From: Anaeramoeba flamelloides
Lineage: Eukaryota > Metamonada > Anaeramoebidae
Length of the DNA stretch: 64,000 nucleotides
NCBI GenBank assembly: GCA_027625915.1
Contig: JANTQA010000008.1
Span: 2,993,001-3,057,000, forward strand
Reading direction: 5' to 3'
A model generated the notes under the pieces. That model was not told where the DNA came from, searched no databases, and saw only the letters and a list, made by a program, of their open reading frames with translations. The position numbers and the translations under genes are program-made. Of the stretch, positions 31,193 to 43,267 are shown piece by piece (within the stretch, counting starts at the first letter, position 1; every line of letters starts with the position of its first letter).

Positions 31193-31580
31193 TTCCAAGG
31201 CTACCGTGAATTTTTATATGAATCAAATTTTGATGCTGATATAGATTTTTCAAAAGTTGAATATGAGGATAAGAAAGCTCATATTGAAAAAAATTTTTCA
31301 CAAATAACCTCATTTGAAAAATTTTCTTATGATAAGATCAAAAATATTTTCGGTATTTCAAAAGAAACTTTTAAGTGGCATCTCAACAGATTTTTCAGGT
31401 TTGAAGCAATTTAGGGATCTGAAAATTAATTTTTTGAATATCACAAGAAAATTTTTCAAATGAGGTTATTTGTGAAAAATTTTTTTCAATATGAGCTTTC
31501 TTATCCTCATATTCAACTTTTGAAAAATCTATATCAGCATCAAAATTTGATTCATATAAAAATTCAGGGTAGCCTTGGAA
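31193..31580. repeat. Inverted duplication of a coding-like segment
   Basis: Arms 31193-31328 and 31445-31580 (136 bp each) are almost perfect reverse complements, separated by 116 bp. The left arm belongs to an open frame (about 31100-31414) reading QGYREFLYESNFDADIDF..., continuing past the arm into FGISKETFKWHLNRFF, which looks like a helix-turn-helix. The frame's upstream part is poly-Phe/Leu and unconvincing as protein. The right arm is an isolated reverse copy. The family of the peptide was not recognised; a transposase fragment is one possibility. A transcript across the locus would form a long hairpin. Confidence 0.75.
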
Positions 31581-32930
31581 AGACTGTAAATTATTGGATG
31601 TTTTTTGAGATTGTAAAAGGAGATGATTTTTATCAATAAAACCCCTTTTTTTTAATATTTTGAAGAACTGATAGATCTAGCATTTTTCTTCTTAAAATTC
31701 TAGTAGTATTTGGGATAAATAAAACCAAATATAGAATTTTATCAAAATTGGTTCATTATTAAAGAATTGACAAAAAAATTTAGATCGATCCAATGAGAAA
31801 AATACTAAGGTTAAGTATGATCTAACTCGGCGTAACTAAAAACAAACAACAAAAAAATACAAATAAATTTAAATTATTTTGTAATTTTTTAATAGTAATA
31901 TGAAGAAGTTGCTCTTCAAATGATCTTTTTTTATTATCCAAATTATTGATAAAACAAAAGATAAAAAATTTCATTACTTATCTTGAAGACAAAACTTGGT
32001 TTAGAATTTACAGATATAAACTACATCATCCAATCTTTCAATAATACTCACCCCCAGCTTTTTTTTTATTTCAAATAAGTAAAGAAATATCCAGAAACAG
32101 TTCAAATATAAAATAGCATATATTTAGAGTTTCTTAATTATAAATAGTTTTGATTATTCCTCTAAAATTTCAAAACTTGACATAGTAAAAAAAAATGTTT
32201 TTATTTTTTAATTTTTTTTTTGTAAATGTGTTTTTTCTCATTTTCCAAATCTTTTATTAGTGATCTTCTTTCACTCCCTTTTCTCTTTGAAAAAGGAGAA
32301 AATAAATCACATCTTTTTTTTTTGTATAAAGTATTGCGTTTTTTTGGAAAATAGGCAAAAAGAAAAGACAATGTTTGGACTTAGCATTGTATTCCAATAA
32401 AAAAATGTAATTTACTTCCCTTTTTCCGAACATTCTGGTAAAAAATGATGGAATTTTTCTTTTTTACATATTTGAAGAAATAATTTGGTTAAATGAAACC
32501 AAAGTGCTTGTTCAAATTCTAAAAAATACTTGACAGGAGATCTAGATATCTACGTTTCGGATAAAAAAAGATTGTAAAAAAAAAAACATTAAACTCTTCT
32601 AAAATAACTTTAAATATCATTTTTATTGCCAAATTTATTAGCAAAATACTTCTTGTTTTGTTTAAATAGAGCTGAAAATAAGAAGATAACAAAAATCTCC
32701 AAACTCTGTCGAATAACTCAATGATTTCTTAAAATCTTTCCAGAATAACTATAGAACTATCTTAAACTTTTTAGAGGAGCAATCTCCTTCTTTTCTGTAG
32801 TAATCAAAAATTATTTACTCAAAATTTAACGAAGAATAAGTTTGGATCAAAAATAAAAAATAGCACCAACACAACTTGTATATAACATATTATGTAATTT
32901 TTTTTATTTATTAGAATACAAAATACATTG
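31581..32930. other. Spacer, no gene seen
   Basis: AT-rich sequence with no frame worth calling. The short peptide frames over 32819-33031 overlap the next entry antisense or are poly-Lys. Confidence 0.45.
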
Positions 32931-33415
32931 TTATAAAAATATAGTTTCAATATTTGGCGTTTCTTTGTTTTCTTTTCCATCTTCTTCAATTTTTTTTTGG
33001 TCTGAATCTTGTTGATTTTGAAAATCATCAAAAAATTTATTCAAAATTTGTGTTGAGGGTAATATTTCCCGAAGAACATCCGAAAAATTGGATGTTTCAC
33101 TTTCAGATATTCTTGATGATTTTTCATTCAATTTTAAAGTATTTTGGATATTGGATTCTTCCTCAGAACTTTCATTTGTAAGTGGTTTAAAAAAAGCGCA
33201 TTTTTTTTCTATTTCAAAAGGAAGAAATAGTTCTGGAATGTTTTTCTTTTTGAAAATTCTATTTTCGAACGGATTTTTTAAAGGCTTTTCAGTTAAAAGA
33301 ATACTAGTGGTTAGTGTATGTTTTTTTCTTCCAATTCGGATCCTTCTCAACAAAAGCTTTACTAAGATTTTATTAATTTTTGGTTCTTTAATTTCATAAA
33401 GAAAAATCAGTTCAC
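32931..33415 (-). CDS. Hypothetical protein, probably a 3' exon
   Basis: On the minus strand the frame is open from about 33415 to the stop at 32931. It reads CELIFLYEIKEPKINKILVK, then a basic stretch (LRRIRIGRKKH), then a Ser/Glu-rich tail (NESSEEESNIQN, SDVLREILPSTQ, DGKENKETPNIE). No ATG begins the frame, and an AG acceptor-like CGAATAG lies at its head, so it looks like a terminal exon with upstream exons not found. The composition is protein-like, unlike the poly-Phe/Lys frames of the spacers. The family was not recognised. Confidence 0.35.
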
Positions 33416-35720
33416 ATGTATTGTTCTTTCTATTCGTTTAAGATTTTTTTTTTTTTTTTTTTTTTTAGGAATTATTAAAAAGAAAATCAAAAATAGGGAA
33501 ATTTAAATTTTAGAAAAAATTGGGATAATTAGTTGTACATTTTTAAGTTTAAATTTCTTATTTTAAAGATTGAAAAACAATTTTTTTTTTTTATTTTATT
33601 TTTACATTAGTTTACATATTTTGAATTTTTGATTACAATGAGAAATAAATTTTAAGATTAATGTAATATATTTCAATTTTTTTTTTGTACTCATTTTGAA
33701 AATTAAATATTGTGTAATATTTGGGGATTGATATATGGAAAGAAAAGTGCCATTACGGCCAAACAGAATTCAGAAAATAACCTTAAGGTAAATAGAAGAA
33801 AGCTATTTTGATTTTAATTTTGCTAAGAATAAATTCAAAATGTGTTAGCTTTTTCATTTTAAAAATTGTTTTTTTTTCAATTGTAAAGTTGAAATTTCAT
33901 CTCAATAACAAATTTTTTTAATCGATTCTATCTTTAGAGTTAACTATATATAAAAAAAGCATAATAAATCTTAGGTTATTTTTTTCCAAGATATTCCAAT
34001 AAAAAAAATAAGAGAAAACTCAAAGTAGAATTTTCATGTATTAGGAAATAAAAGGATAAATGTGAAATCTCTAGAATGATTTTTTGTTCCTTTCTCCGAA
34101 TTATTTGAATCTTCATAGTTAAAAAATACAATCGAAATTGTTTAGGAAATTTAATCACTTTTCAGAGAAAAATTTAACAAAATCAACTTCGTAAATGAAC
34201 CTTAATCTAAATAACAGTAAATTTGAAAAATGACAAAGATTATATCAAACTTTGGGTATTTAATAAATTTTGAAAAGAGCTAAAAGTAAAAATGAAAAAG
34301 AAAATATTTTTTTTGAAAAAACATTTGTTTATTCTTTGCTAAAACAAGTTGACAAACTTTAAAATATCAAAAGAAAAAATACCCAAGATCTTTGGAAGAT
34401 CCTTCATTCTAAGAGTTTAAAATAATTCAGAATATTTTCATTTCTTTTTGAAAAAGTAAATAACAGAATCCTGAATCTCAAATTTTAATAACTGTTTTGA
34501 TTTTTAATTCTTATAATCCAATTTAATTACTTTGGTGTTTTGCTAATTCTAAGTTAGTTGATAAAAGCTTTATTGAAAATGATAAACTTTGAAATTATTG
34601 TAAGCCAGAAGGTTTGAGGTTTATTGAAAATAATAAACTTTGAAATTACTGAGGTTGTTGTGGTTTCTGTGATTTCTGTGATTTCTGTGATTTCTGTGAT
34701 TTGAAATTAAAAATTAAATTAATTTTCTAGTTAAGTTTTTAAATAGGTATATAATATTAACTTTTCATAACTTGATAAAATACATTTTATAAATAAAAAT
34801 ACTTGTTTATTGTTACAAAAGAAAAACGATTGAAAATTTTTATTGATTTTTTTGGGAAAATTAAGAAGATTTGATTTAAGTTAGAGATCAAAGTCCGGGA
34901 TCTAAAAAAAAAATGTTGACAAAAAAAATAATTTTTAAAATTAAATCTTTCTGTAAATATATTTTTTTTTCCCTAACATTGAACAAAAAAATCCCAAATA
35001 AATTAAAAATGAAAAATAGAAAAAATAAAAACTAGGCATTTTTGTTATTTAGTTGATTACAGAAGAATTAATTTTTAATCTCAAAATTTTAATTTTTGGA
35101 AAAAAAAACAGAAAAATTTAATGATCTAAATTATATTTTTATTCTAGTTTTTATAAAGAATAAACTATTGATAATTATCAGGTTGATGGTTTTTTTTTCC
35201 AATTGGTATTATTGAAACTAACATATTTATTAAAATTTTGAAAAAATATAAATTATAATTTTTAAATTTCCTCTTAAAATTAAACAAAAAATGCAAAATA
35301 AATTGTATAATGTATAACAAATAATAATTTTTTTTAGAAAAAAATATCCTTTATTTGATGTTAGCTTTTGGAGATTCTTTATAATTGAATATTTTTAGTG
35401 GGTAATGTAGATTATGATAATTATTAATTTTTTTATTTCAACTTTCATTTATGGCATATCATTTAGAAAGAAGGAAATGGAACAAAAAAAAAAAAACAAT
35501 GATGATGATGATCGAAAAAAAAATTAAATATATATTTTTATTTTAATAATGGTACTTTAATGCTGAAAAGAAATTTTTTTGGAGAAGTTTAAAAATATTC
35601 AATTAGGTTTGGATCTCAAAAAGTTTGTGATCTTTTAAAAAAATAGCTAACTGATCAAATAAAAATAAAAATAGATTTTGCTTTTTTTAGTCTTCTCTGT
35701 TTGTATTTAATTATTTAAAG
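33416..35720. other. Spacer with homopolymer runs
   Basis: No gene seen. A T24-class run lies near 33447-33469. A diverged tandem duplication of about 55 bp (TTTATTGAAAATGATAAACT / TTTATTGAAAATAATAAACT) lies at 34568-34655, just before the minisatellite at 34664-34703. Confidence 0.45.
34664..34703. repeat. Minisatellite, 9-bp unit
   Basis: Four consecutive copies of TTTCTGTGA. A single related copy with flank TGTGATTTCTGTGATTATTG occurs near 16073. Confidence 0.9.
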
Positions 35721-35731
35721 AAAAGTCATCA

Positions 35732-35959
35732 TTTGATTTATAATACCGTCAAAGTTATAATTTGGATAAAAATCACAAAATAAAGTTTCATGGTTCTTAC
35801 AAAGGGGGTGTTATATCTTTTGATATTACCTCTCTTCTGTCCAATAAAAAAAATACCAAATATATAATTTGTAATACAGAAGTTTTTTGGGTGGTTAGCA
35901 AATATTATGGTATTAATTTAAATTTATCATTAGAATATTTTTTTGATAATTTTGAGTAA
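35732..35959 (+). pseudogene. Possible DUSP-domain fragment
   Basis: An open stretch (after a TAA at about 35741, no ATG) reads KFHGSYKGGVISFDITSLL, then KYIICNTEVFWVVSKYYG, and ends with TAA at 35957-35959. The spacing G..I...D...LL.....Y.....E..W.....YG resembles the DUSP domain of ubiquitin-specific proteases. No other domain of such an enzyme is nearby. It is either a relic or a short exon of an unrecognised gene; the resemblance is weak. Confidence 0.25.
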
Positions 35960-37160
35960 CAAAATAATATAAGAGCTAATATTTCGTTACGATAAACTAA
36001 AAATAAAAAAATGATGATTTATAATTTTAAGATATTATATTAAGGGCATTACTTTTACCAAATGCTATTCAAAAGAATGAATCTTATCATTTTATGTTAT
36101 TTTGGGATATGTTCAGTTTTTAAGAAGGGTTATGATATTTTTTTCAGATAGCAATTGCTGAATGTCTGTTATGTGGGATATTTTATCCAAAATAATAATA
36201 AGAGAATTAATATAGACATTTTTCAATTCAATTTACAACACCACGATTAACTGAGAAAACATTTTGATTTTTTTCCCTTTTTTTTAAAAATAGTGTCATG
36301 TAATGCATATCAAATGTGTTTTTTGGATAATTAACTGTTAAAATAAGTCCCTTTTTTTTAGGTTTTTTGATGTTCAAAATGATCATTATTTTATGATGAT
36401 AATTATTATGAAACAGAATTAAATAAAGATACCTTAGTAAATGTGCCCTCGTGCTCAAAATTAATGGGTGGTGACAATTTTCAAGGGGATACAGAAGTTA
36501 ATTAATTCAAAAAATAATTTTTATTCAAGATATTTGTGAATTTTGTCATTTTATTCTAAAAATTCAAAATCAATTTTTTTCTAACAAAAATCATTTAAAT
36601 TGTTATAAGGGTTCTTGTTAATAAGACCAAACAATTTGTTAAAAAAATTTTTCAAAATTCGAAAATTATTTTGCAATTTATTTTCATTTTTCGGAAACAT
36701 GAAAAGGACTTTTTTCGAACTACTGTTAATTGCAAAATAAAAGGATCAAAATTTTCATGTAGCTTTCCATAAAAAATATTAAGAATTAAAACAAATCTAC
36801 AAAGAAACCAATTCTAAAGGGGTAAACCAATTATTTAAGCTTCATTTTGGCTACAGTAAGAATTGAAAATTTGAAAAATTCCATGATTTTATAAACCTTT
36901 TTTTCTGGAAAGCTGAATGAAAATTTTATTCCATTTATTTTGGAACAAATAGTATAAAGAAACAAAAATTTTTTTGCGAAATAGATCTCAATTTCATTGA
37001 TAAACTTTTGTAAAGCTTCTATCAAAATTTCATTTATTTAATCACCTATTGATCAATTAATTTTATTGTCTGAGATTTAAATTGAAAGATTAATCATTAA
37101 AAATAATAACAAAAATAAATTTTTTTTTTTCAAAACCAATACTTTCTAACATAACTATTG
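35960..37160. other. Spacer, no gene seen
   Basis: AT-rich. Sequence at 36223-36262 (TTCAATTTACAACACCACGA...) resembles 62212-62250 over about 40 bases, a small dispersed repeat. Minus-strand frames at 36228-36458 and 36831-37025 show no domain. Confidence 0.4.
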
Positions 37161-38028
37161 CGGAAAAAAATTGGTACACGGATTAAAAGTGGGACACTTT
37201 TTTTTATCAAATATTAAAAATTTTAATTGCTAACATTACTAAAACTGATCTAACCCACCAGAATTTTTTGAAGATAATAAGAATTCAAATGGGGATTAAA
37301 ACATTTTAAGTAGTATAGTATCTAACGTATTTTACTATGATTTCAATTACCTTAAGATCCTTCAAATAGAATGTCTTAAAAAATCAAATTCTTATTGTTG
37401 ATAATAAAAAAGTGGCACAAATGAGTAAAAAGTACATTTTTTGGACAATTCATATCTGGTAAATTACGACTTCCAGAGATAATCCTTAATATTTAAAACG
37501 AATTATTTTGTGAGTACTTGAGAAAAATTCGATACTTATCAAGATAAAGACATTGTGAAAATGACCAATTTCTGATTTTTCGATTTTTCATTGTAAATCT
37601 TAATAGAACCTGAAAACTTTAATTTTTTTACAAAACAGCATTGAATATCAAGATTAAGGATTAAAGATACAAAGGAATCGATATAAAATTGAAAGAACTA
37701 ACCAAAAAAATCCTTCTTTTTAAAATAACATTTAAAATGGCAAAGATAAAAAAATAGTGATAATTCTTCATTTCTGTGAAGATTTAGTTTTATAATAAAA
37801 AATTGTTTTTTACAGCATTCTATTTGAAGGATCTTGATGTAATTGGAATGAAGAAAATCTAAGTTAGATACTATACTTCTTGAAATGTTTTAATCCCCAT
37901 TTGAATTCTTATTATCTTCAAAAAATTCTGGTCGGTTTGATCAGTTTTACTAATGTTAGCAATTCAAATTTTTTATTTTTGATAAAAAAAAGTGTCACAC
38001 TTTTAATCCGTGTCACAATTTTTTTACG
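37161..38028. mobile_element. Foldback DNA element with ~230-bp terminal repeats (M3)
   Basis: Arms 37161-37390 and 37801-38028 are inverted copies. The outer ends are CGGAAAAAAATTGGTACACG and CGTGTCACAATTTTTTTACG; internal matches include ACATTACTAAAACTGATC and GGATTAAAACATTT with their complements. The middle (37391-37800) has no transposase frame. Long terminal inverted repeats of this kind are typical of Mutator-like or foldback elements. A target duplication could not be defined by eye. Confidence 0.75.
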
Positions 38029-38711
38029 AAACAGTAAAATGTAAAATATTTTTTCCGGTTTTCAAGAATTAACCTAATTGTTAAAGTCCTAGTACCAGTA
38101 TCAAAGCAAAAAATTGACGATTTTTTTTTTTGTATTTTTTTTAAATTAACTTTTTTGGAAAATCTACAAGTTATAGTTTTGAACCAAGACTTTGGCTAGG
38201 TTTGAATAGTAATCATTTTTACATTTCAGGTAACCTTTTGTTCATGGAGTTTTTGAAAAAGGAGATTGAAAAAAAATGGAACTTTTTTGCTTTTATACTG
38301 GTACTCTGTCTTTCATAAAAATAAAAGGTTACTTTTTTTTGGTTTTTTATTGAATTTATGCGAATTTTGGATTTCAAAAAAAAAGACTCAAATCAAAAAA
38401 TTGTTTATATGAGGTTAACTCATTCATTTCAATCAGCCAATTCACACAAATTACAAAAAACAATTTTTTTAACAATTTCTTTGCAATATTTCATTTTATT
38501 TTGAAAAATTACTACTCCCTTAACATTAAACAATCATTTTATGGTATTGAAAGTGAATTTGTTATTTAAATTTCACTTTGAAAAACTCGAATAAAAGTCA
38601 TTTAGTGTCTTCAAATGCGAACTTTTTTAAAATTTTATTTTGAAATTTCTGTTGGATGGGAAAGCGAATAGAAAATTTTGTTCGATTGATTTTGAAATTA
38701 CCGTTCGTGCC
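38029..38711. repeat. Spacer with a small hairpin element
   Basis: AGTACCAGTATCAAAGCAAA at 38091 is the inverse of TTTGCTTTTATACTGGTACT ending near 38309; further weak pairing includes AACCTAATTG and GGTTAC. This could be a small MITE of about 250-300 bp. The rest, to 38711, contains no recognised feature. Confidence 0.4.
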
Positions 38712-39095
38712 CTATTCTTCTCGAGTGGCACGCCTCCTTGAGAAGTAGTGAAGAAGAAGAGATCAAAATAAATGAAAATAAAATGAGAATGCAAACCTTA
38801 TTTCTTCATGGATTTGTGGTAAAACACTGCTTGACTGTTGGTTGTAATATGGTTGAAATTTTGAATAAGGTGACGAAGAGGTTTTATGTATTTCGCTTGG
38901 TGTTTTGCCAAGACTAGGTTTCGGATCATCCACATGCAATAAATCAAGAAGTGATTTATTAACAAATTCGTGTTTACCTTGATAATCAAAAAGAGCCATT
39001 GGAAGAGGTGAGTTATCAATTAGCTCGAGAAATTTTTGTCGGTTTCTTTGTGGGATGTATTGTAGTTGCTTGTAAGAAGAATATTTAAGTCCCAT
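38712..39095 (-). CDS. Short PAS-domain protein
   Basis: ATG at 39095-39093. Residues 22-65 read FLELIDNSPLPMALFDYQGK, then EFVNKSLLDLLHV, the first half of a PAS sensor fold. The next part (GKTPSEI...FQPYYNQQSSSVL) fits the style of protist PAS repeats (P..FQP.YNQ.S). Exon 1 ends at 38797 on GTTTGC. A 60-bp intron and acceptor CTCAAG|G lead to a short exon 2 ending in TAG at 38712, for about 108 residues. The second half of the PAS beta sheet is therefore missing, and no output domain (kinase, cyclase) follows. It may be a truncated or decaying gene, or the splice prediction may miss a distant exon. It probably served as a cytosolic ligand- or redox-sensing module. Confidence 0.55.
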
Positions 39096-41002
39096 TCAGA
39101 ATTTTGCTTGTGAATTTCGAAAAAGGTGTTTTTTGTTTGAATTATTTTTGTCTTCTAATTTTAACCAAACTCTTGAAGTAAAAAAAATGAAGTTCTCCGT
39201 GCTTGGAAAGAAGTGAGGAAAATGGTTTATTCAGGAAAAAGAATTTTGAAAAAAAATGATTACTTTTTACAAAAATCGAAAAAGAAGAGATTTTGATTTG
39301 AAAGACAAAGTAAAAGTTCAATTTCCGAAAAATTTTTTATTTATTGGAAATTTACTTTGAAAAACAAAATACAAACCAAAAAAATCAATTAAATATTTGT
39401 CTCATAATAGAATTCATAATAAAAATGAAAACAAACATAAAAAATGCACTATTTTCCCATTTAGAAAGTTAATATGAGACTTTTTCCAATTTTATTTTGT
39501 GGGTTTGTTTTATCTTTTTTTGCCAAAAACTAATATAAAAAAATTTTGAATTTAGATACCACCAAGAGTTTAAATATTGTCACAGTTTATAAAACTGTTT
39601 GTGAGAAAATTATTTAGATTTGAAACTTGTAAAATAATGAAAATTTTGACAAGAGAGAAGGAACAAAAGAAATACATATTGCGAAAAAATTCATTTTTGT
39701 GAATTCGCTCTCTTTTGGAAAAAAAAGTCAACTTTTCAAAAACTCTTCAGAGAAAAACCACAAAAACAAAAAACTTGTATGGAATTGGAAGTTATAGAGA
39801 GTTTAAAATTCAACTACAAACAACAGTATCACTTCACTATAGTACTTTAACATCATTTTTCGTTTGGTTTTGCAAATTAATAATTAGGAAAAAAGAGTTT
39901 ATTTCGTTTTATTTTTACAATAAATAGTTTTTTTATTTTATTTTTTCCTGACCAATAGTTAATTTTTCTAATTATACTCAGTTATTTATTTAACGAAAGT
40001 TTTGTGAATAATTTTCGAAAAGTTTTTAGATTTTTGGAAAGTTTGTTTTTTGTAAAGAAAAATTAGTTTTTCAAATTTATTAATACAGATCAATGTTTAA
40101 AAATATTTTAAACTCTTATAATCACCTACATATTTTTGGAAATGTGGTAGGGTTCTCAAGATAGAATTTTGTTCGTTGAAATCCTAAAATAAGGTTGTAA
40201 AGTTGGCAAAAAGACTTTAGTTGGGAATAAAATGCTTGGAAATTGGTTTCAAAGACATCTAAAAATCGAAAACGGGGATAAAATATACAAAAATATTTTG
40301 TTTTTTTTTTCTGGTATTTTAATTATAAATGGGAAGTATATTTTCACATCGTTTACCACATTTTTTCTTTTATAAATTGAGTTCTCAAAGGAGAAGGTTG
40401 GGGTTTGTGGTTCTACTTGAAAAAGGAAATTGAAAATGATTTGAAAATTTTTCCTGTTTTTAATTCAAATACCAGTATTAATATCTTCATTTTTTGTCTT
40501 GTTCAGATGTAAATTTTATCAGGACGGAATTTACAAACAAATTCATTTTATACACAAAAATTTGATCCTTTCATTTTTGATAACTGAAAATGATCTTTTT
40601 GTGAATTCTGAAACTAATTTTACAAAAAAATTTAGATTTTTTTGGTTCTCCTTGGAAAGCTCACTTATAACTTGCTTATAAACACACCACTAAAAATGCC
40701 TTGTTATTAAACTTGATTTAAGTCACTTATTATTTCTTTTATACTACTAATAGGCCGAAGAAATCTTGAATTTCACATTTTTTGAGAGATATGTTTACTC
40801 GTATCTGATTTTTAAATGGGAAAAAGTTTTTACGTCTACTTTTCCAGAGTGTTTTTTATAAATAGATGTTCTCAAAGAAGACTGTTGTAATCTATAGCTC
40901 TATATGGAAATAGGAAATTGAAAAGAAGTTAATACTTTTTCACATTCATATTCTAAAATACCATACACAACATGATTATGAAAAAAATTATTTCAAAAAA
41001 AA
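39096..41002. other. Spacer upstream of the PAS gene, no gene seen
   Basis: AT-rich. Blocks near 40379-40445 (GAGTTCTCAAAGGAGAAGG...) and 40866-40930 (GATGTTCTCAAAGAAGACTG...) are diverged direct repeats about 485 bp apart. Frames at 39715-39927 and 40499-40681 show no domain. Confidence 0.4.
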
Positions 41003-41334
41003 AATAAATAATTGCTAATTTTACCCTTTTTGATAACTTCAATTAAAATAAACTCAATTGATTAATTAATGATCTCTGATTAAAAAGGATTTTTTAAGAT
41101 ATTTTACAATTTAAATTGAAAAATTCGATTTTATCAGGTTCTATTAATGCTTTTTTTTCATGATAATAGTAAAAAAATTGAATATTTTTTTTCTCTCTAG
41201 CTAGGAGATTATTTTATTATCTTTCAAAAGTATTTTAAATCTGATGAATATTTTTCCAATAGGGAGTCAATTATTTTTACTATGAAAAAATTATTTGTAC
41301 TTTTATTTGGAAAAAATATTTTTTTTTGATTTTT
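41003..41334. repeat. Dispersed repeat R1, copy 2
   Basis: Same orientation as 23045-23412, with diverged but colinear landmarks: TTGCTAATTTTACCC, TTTTACAATTTAAATTGAAA, AAAGTATTTTAAATCTGATG, TCAATTATTTTTACTATGAA and GAAAAAATATTTTTTTTTGA. Array H6 follows directly. Confidence 0.65.
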
Positions 41335-42127
41335 CGTTAGGTTTTTTTTAATTTTTGAAATGAACAGAAAATTTAAATAATTTTTCTGTTTATTTCAAAA
41401 ATTAAAAAAAAACGCCGTTAGCTTTTCCAGAATTCAAAAGAATAGAGTAAAATCTCTTTGATTTTACTCAATTCTTTTAAATTCAGGAAAATCTAGGTAC
41501 TCTACGGACACTTTTCGTTAAGTTTTCCGGAATTTAAAAGAATTGAGTAAAATCACGATTTTTCTCTATTCTTTTGAATTCTGGAAAACCTCAGACACTT
41601 CTGTTAGGTTTTTTTAATTTTTGAATTAAAAAGAAAATTTAAGAAATTTTCGGTTTATTCCAAAAAGTAAAAAAAACCTAGTCACTTCCCATCACTCTAC
41701 GGTATTTGATGTACACTTTTATTAGTTTTTTTTTTGTAATTCTAAAAATAAGATGACAATTTAATAGATTTTTGGTTTCATTTCAGAAATTAAAAAAAAA
41801 AAAAAAAACATAGGTATTATACGGTACCTGACAGGCACTTTCTTTGTTTATTATTTTTAATTTTTGAACTAAAAAGAAAATTTATAAATTTTCGGTTTAT
41901 TTCAAAAATTAAAAAAATATGTCGTTTATTTTTCCAGAATTTAATAGAATTGGGTAAATCTCTTTGATTTGACTCTATTCTTTTAAAACTCAAGTAATCC
42001 TCGACACAATAGGACACTCGATGAAACTTGGTGGAAACTTTTATTAAATTTTCCAGAATTTAAACAAGAAGAGTACTATTAGAATTTTCATTCATTTCTT
42101 GTGAATTCTGGAAAACCCAGGACACGC
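41335..42127. repeat. Palindromic array H6, about 800 bp
   Basis: The largest array. In order: type C (41335-41415), type A (41418-41492), joint GGTACTCTACGGACACTT, type A (41517-41592), joint CAGACACTTCTG, type C (41600-41682), joint TCACTTCCCATCACTCTACG, a diverged C (about 41720-41815), a joint with GGTACCTGACAGGCACTT, type C (41845-41920), type A (about 41930-42000), the joint with GACACTCGATG, and type A (about 42045-42115). Joints vary but keep the AGGCACTCTACGG-like core. A predicted peptide on the minus strand at 41817-42017 is incidental. Confidence 0.75.
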
Positions 42128-43070
42128 AATATTTATCATTTTATATTATTTTATTTTTTATATCTTTTTAGAGTCCAAATTATGAAAATTTATTACTCGG
42201 ATACTTTATATCTGAATAATAATAATTTTTTTTTTATTATAATTATTAATATATATGAATGATTTAATAAAATTTAAAATTTTGAGATAGAAAAAAACTA
42301 ATACCTTATTTAATATTCATCCTTGGTAATATAATTTATTTAAAATATAATCAATTGTTCCCAAACATCAAAATCTTCTGGTGAATGTTTTTAGAGTTGT
42401 TAATAGCATGGTTATTTTTAAAAACAATTAATCATAAAAAAGTGGTTTTTGGTGTTATTTTTTACAAAAAACCAATGGCTAGTAGGTCTATTAACAATTT
42501 TTTTAATGTTTTATAGTTACTCGAATGGTTTAAGTGTTGTTTCTCAAATTTAGAAAAAAATATTATTTTTCGGATTTTGCTTTGCAGATGTTTGAAATAA
42601 TTGTGTTTTTTTATTTAGGGTTTAAAGCCCCTCTTCAATTGTATTTTAGCCTTTGAGGTTTACTTTTTATTGTTTTTTAACTTATAGAAAGGATAATTTT
42701 TATCAAAAATGTTCGTGGGTGATTTAAATCAAAATTTACACAATAAATATGAATTTATTTTTATTTTTTTCCCTTTTTTTTTTTCATTTTTATTAAAAAA
42801 ATTTATTTTATCGATATTTCGTCTAAGATGCACAAGTCCAATTTAACGTTTATCTATTTATTAAAACACATAATATACCATTATTACATTTTCGGTAAAA
42901 AAAAACAGTTAGTTCCAAAAAAGCTTCGTAAAAATTATTTTTAAATATATTTATTGAATTCAATGCTCATTATACTATTTAAATATACAAAATCATTAAA
43001 ATTCATTTATTGATTCTTTTTAATAATTCAAATTTTTTTTAGTATGCTTTTAGGTTTTTAAAATGTATTA
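42128..43070. other. Spacer, no gene seen
   Basis: AT-rich sequence with no supported frame or repeat apart from homopolymer runs near 42772-42785. Confidence 0.45.
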
Positions 43071-43267
43071 CAGTCGGTTTCAAATTTAAGGCACAAACTT
43101 TCAACAAAATTTAAGGCACACAAAAAAATCTCATATTAAGGCACAAAATTTGGAATTTTTTTTTTTACAAATTATTTTACTAGAAAATGAATTTTGTGCC
43201 TTAATTTAAGATTTTTATTGTTCCTTAATTTTCGTTGAAAGTATGTGCCTTAAAAGTGGGAATGACT
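43071..43267. mobile_element. TA-type MITE family M1, copy 1
   Basis: About 197 bp, nearly all palindromic. The left end TACAGTCGGTTTCAAATTTA and right end AAAAGTGGGAATGACTATA flank internal inverted blocks AAGGCACAAACTTTCAAC and GTTGAAAGTATGTGCCTT. TA at each end and the CAGTC start suggest a Tc1/mariner-type non-autonomous element. Copy 2 lies at 49637-49834. Confidence 0.75.
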
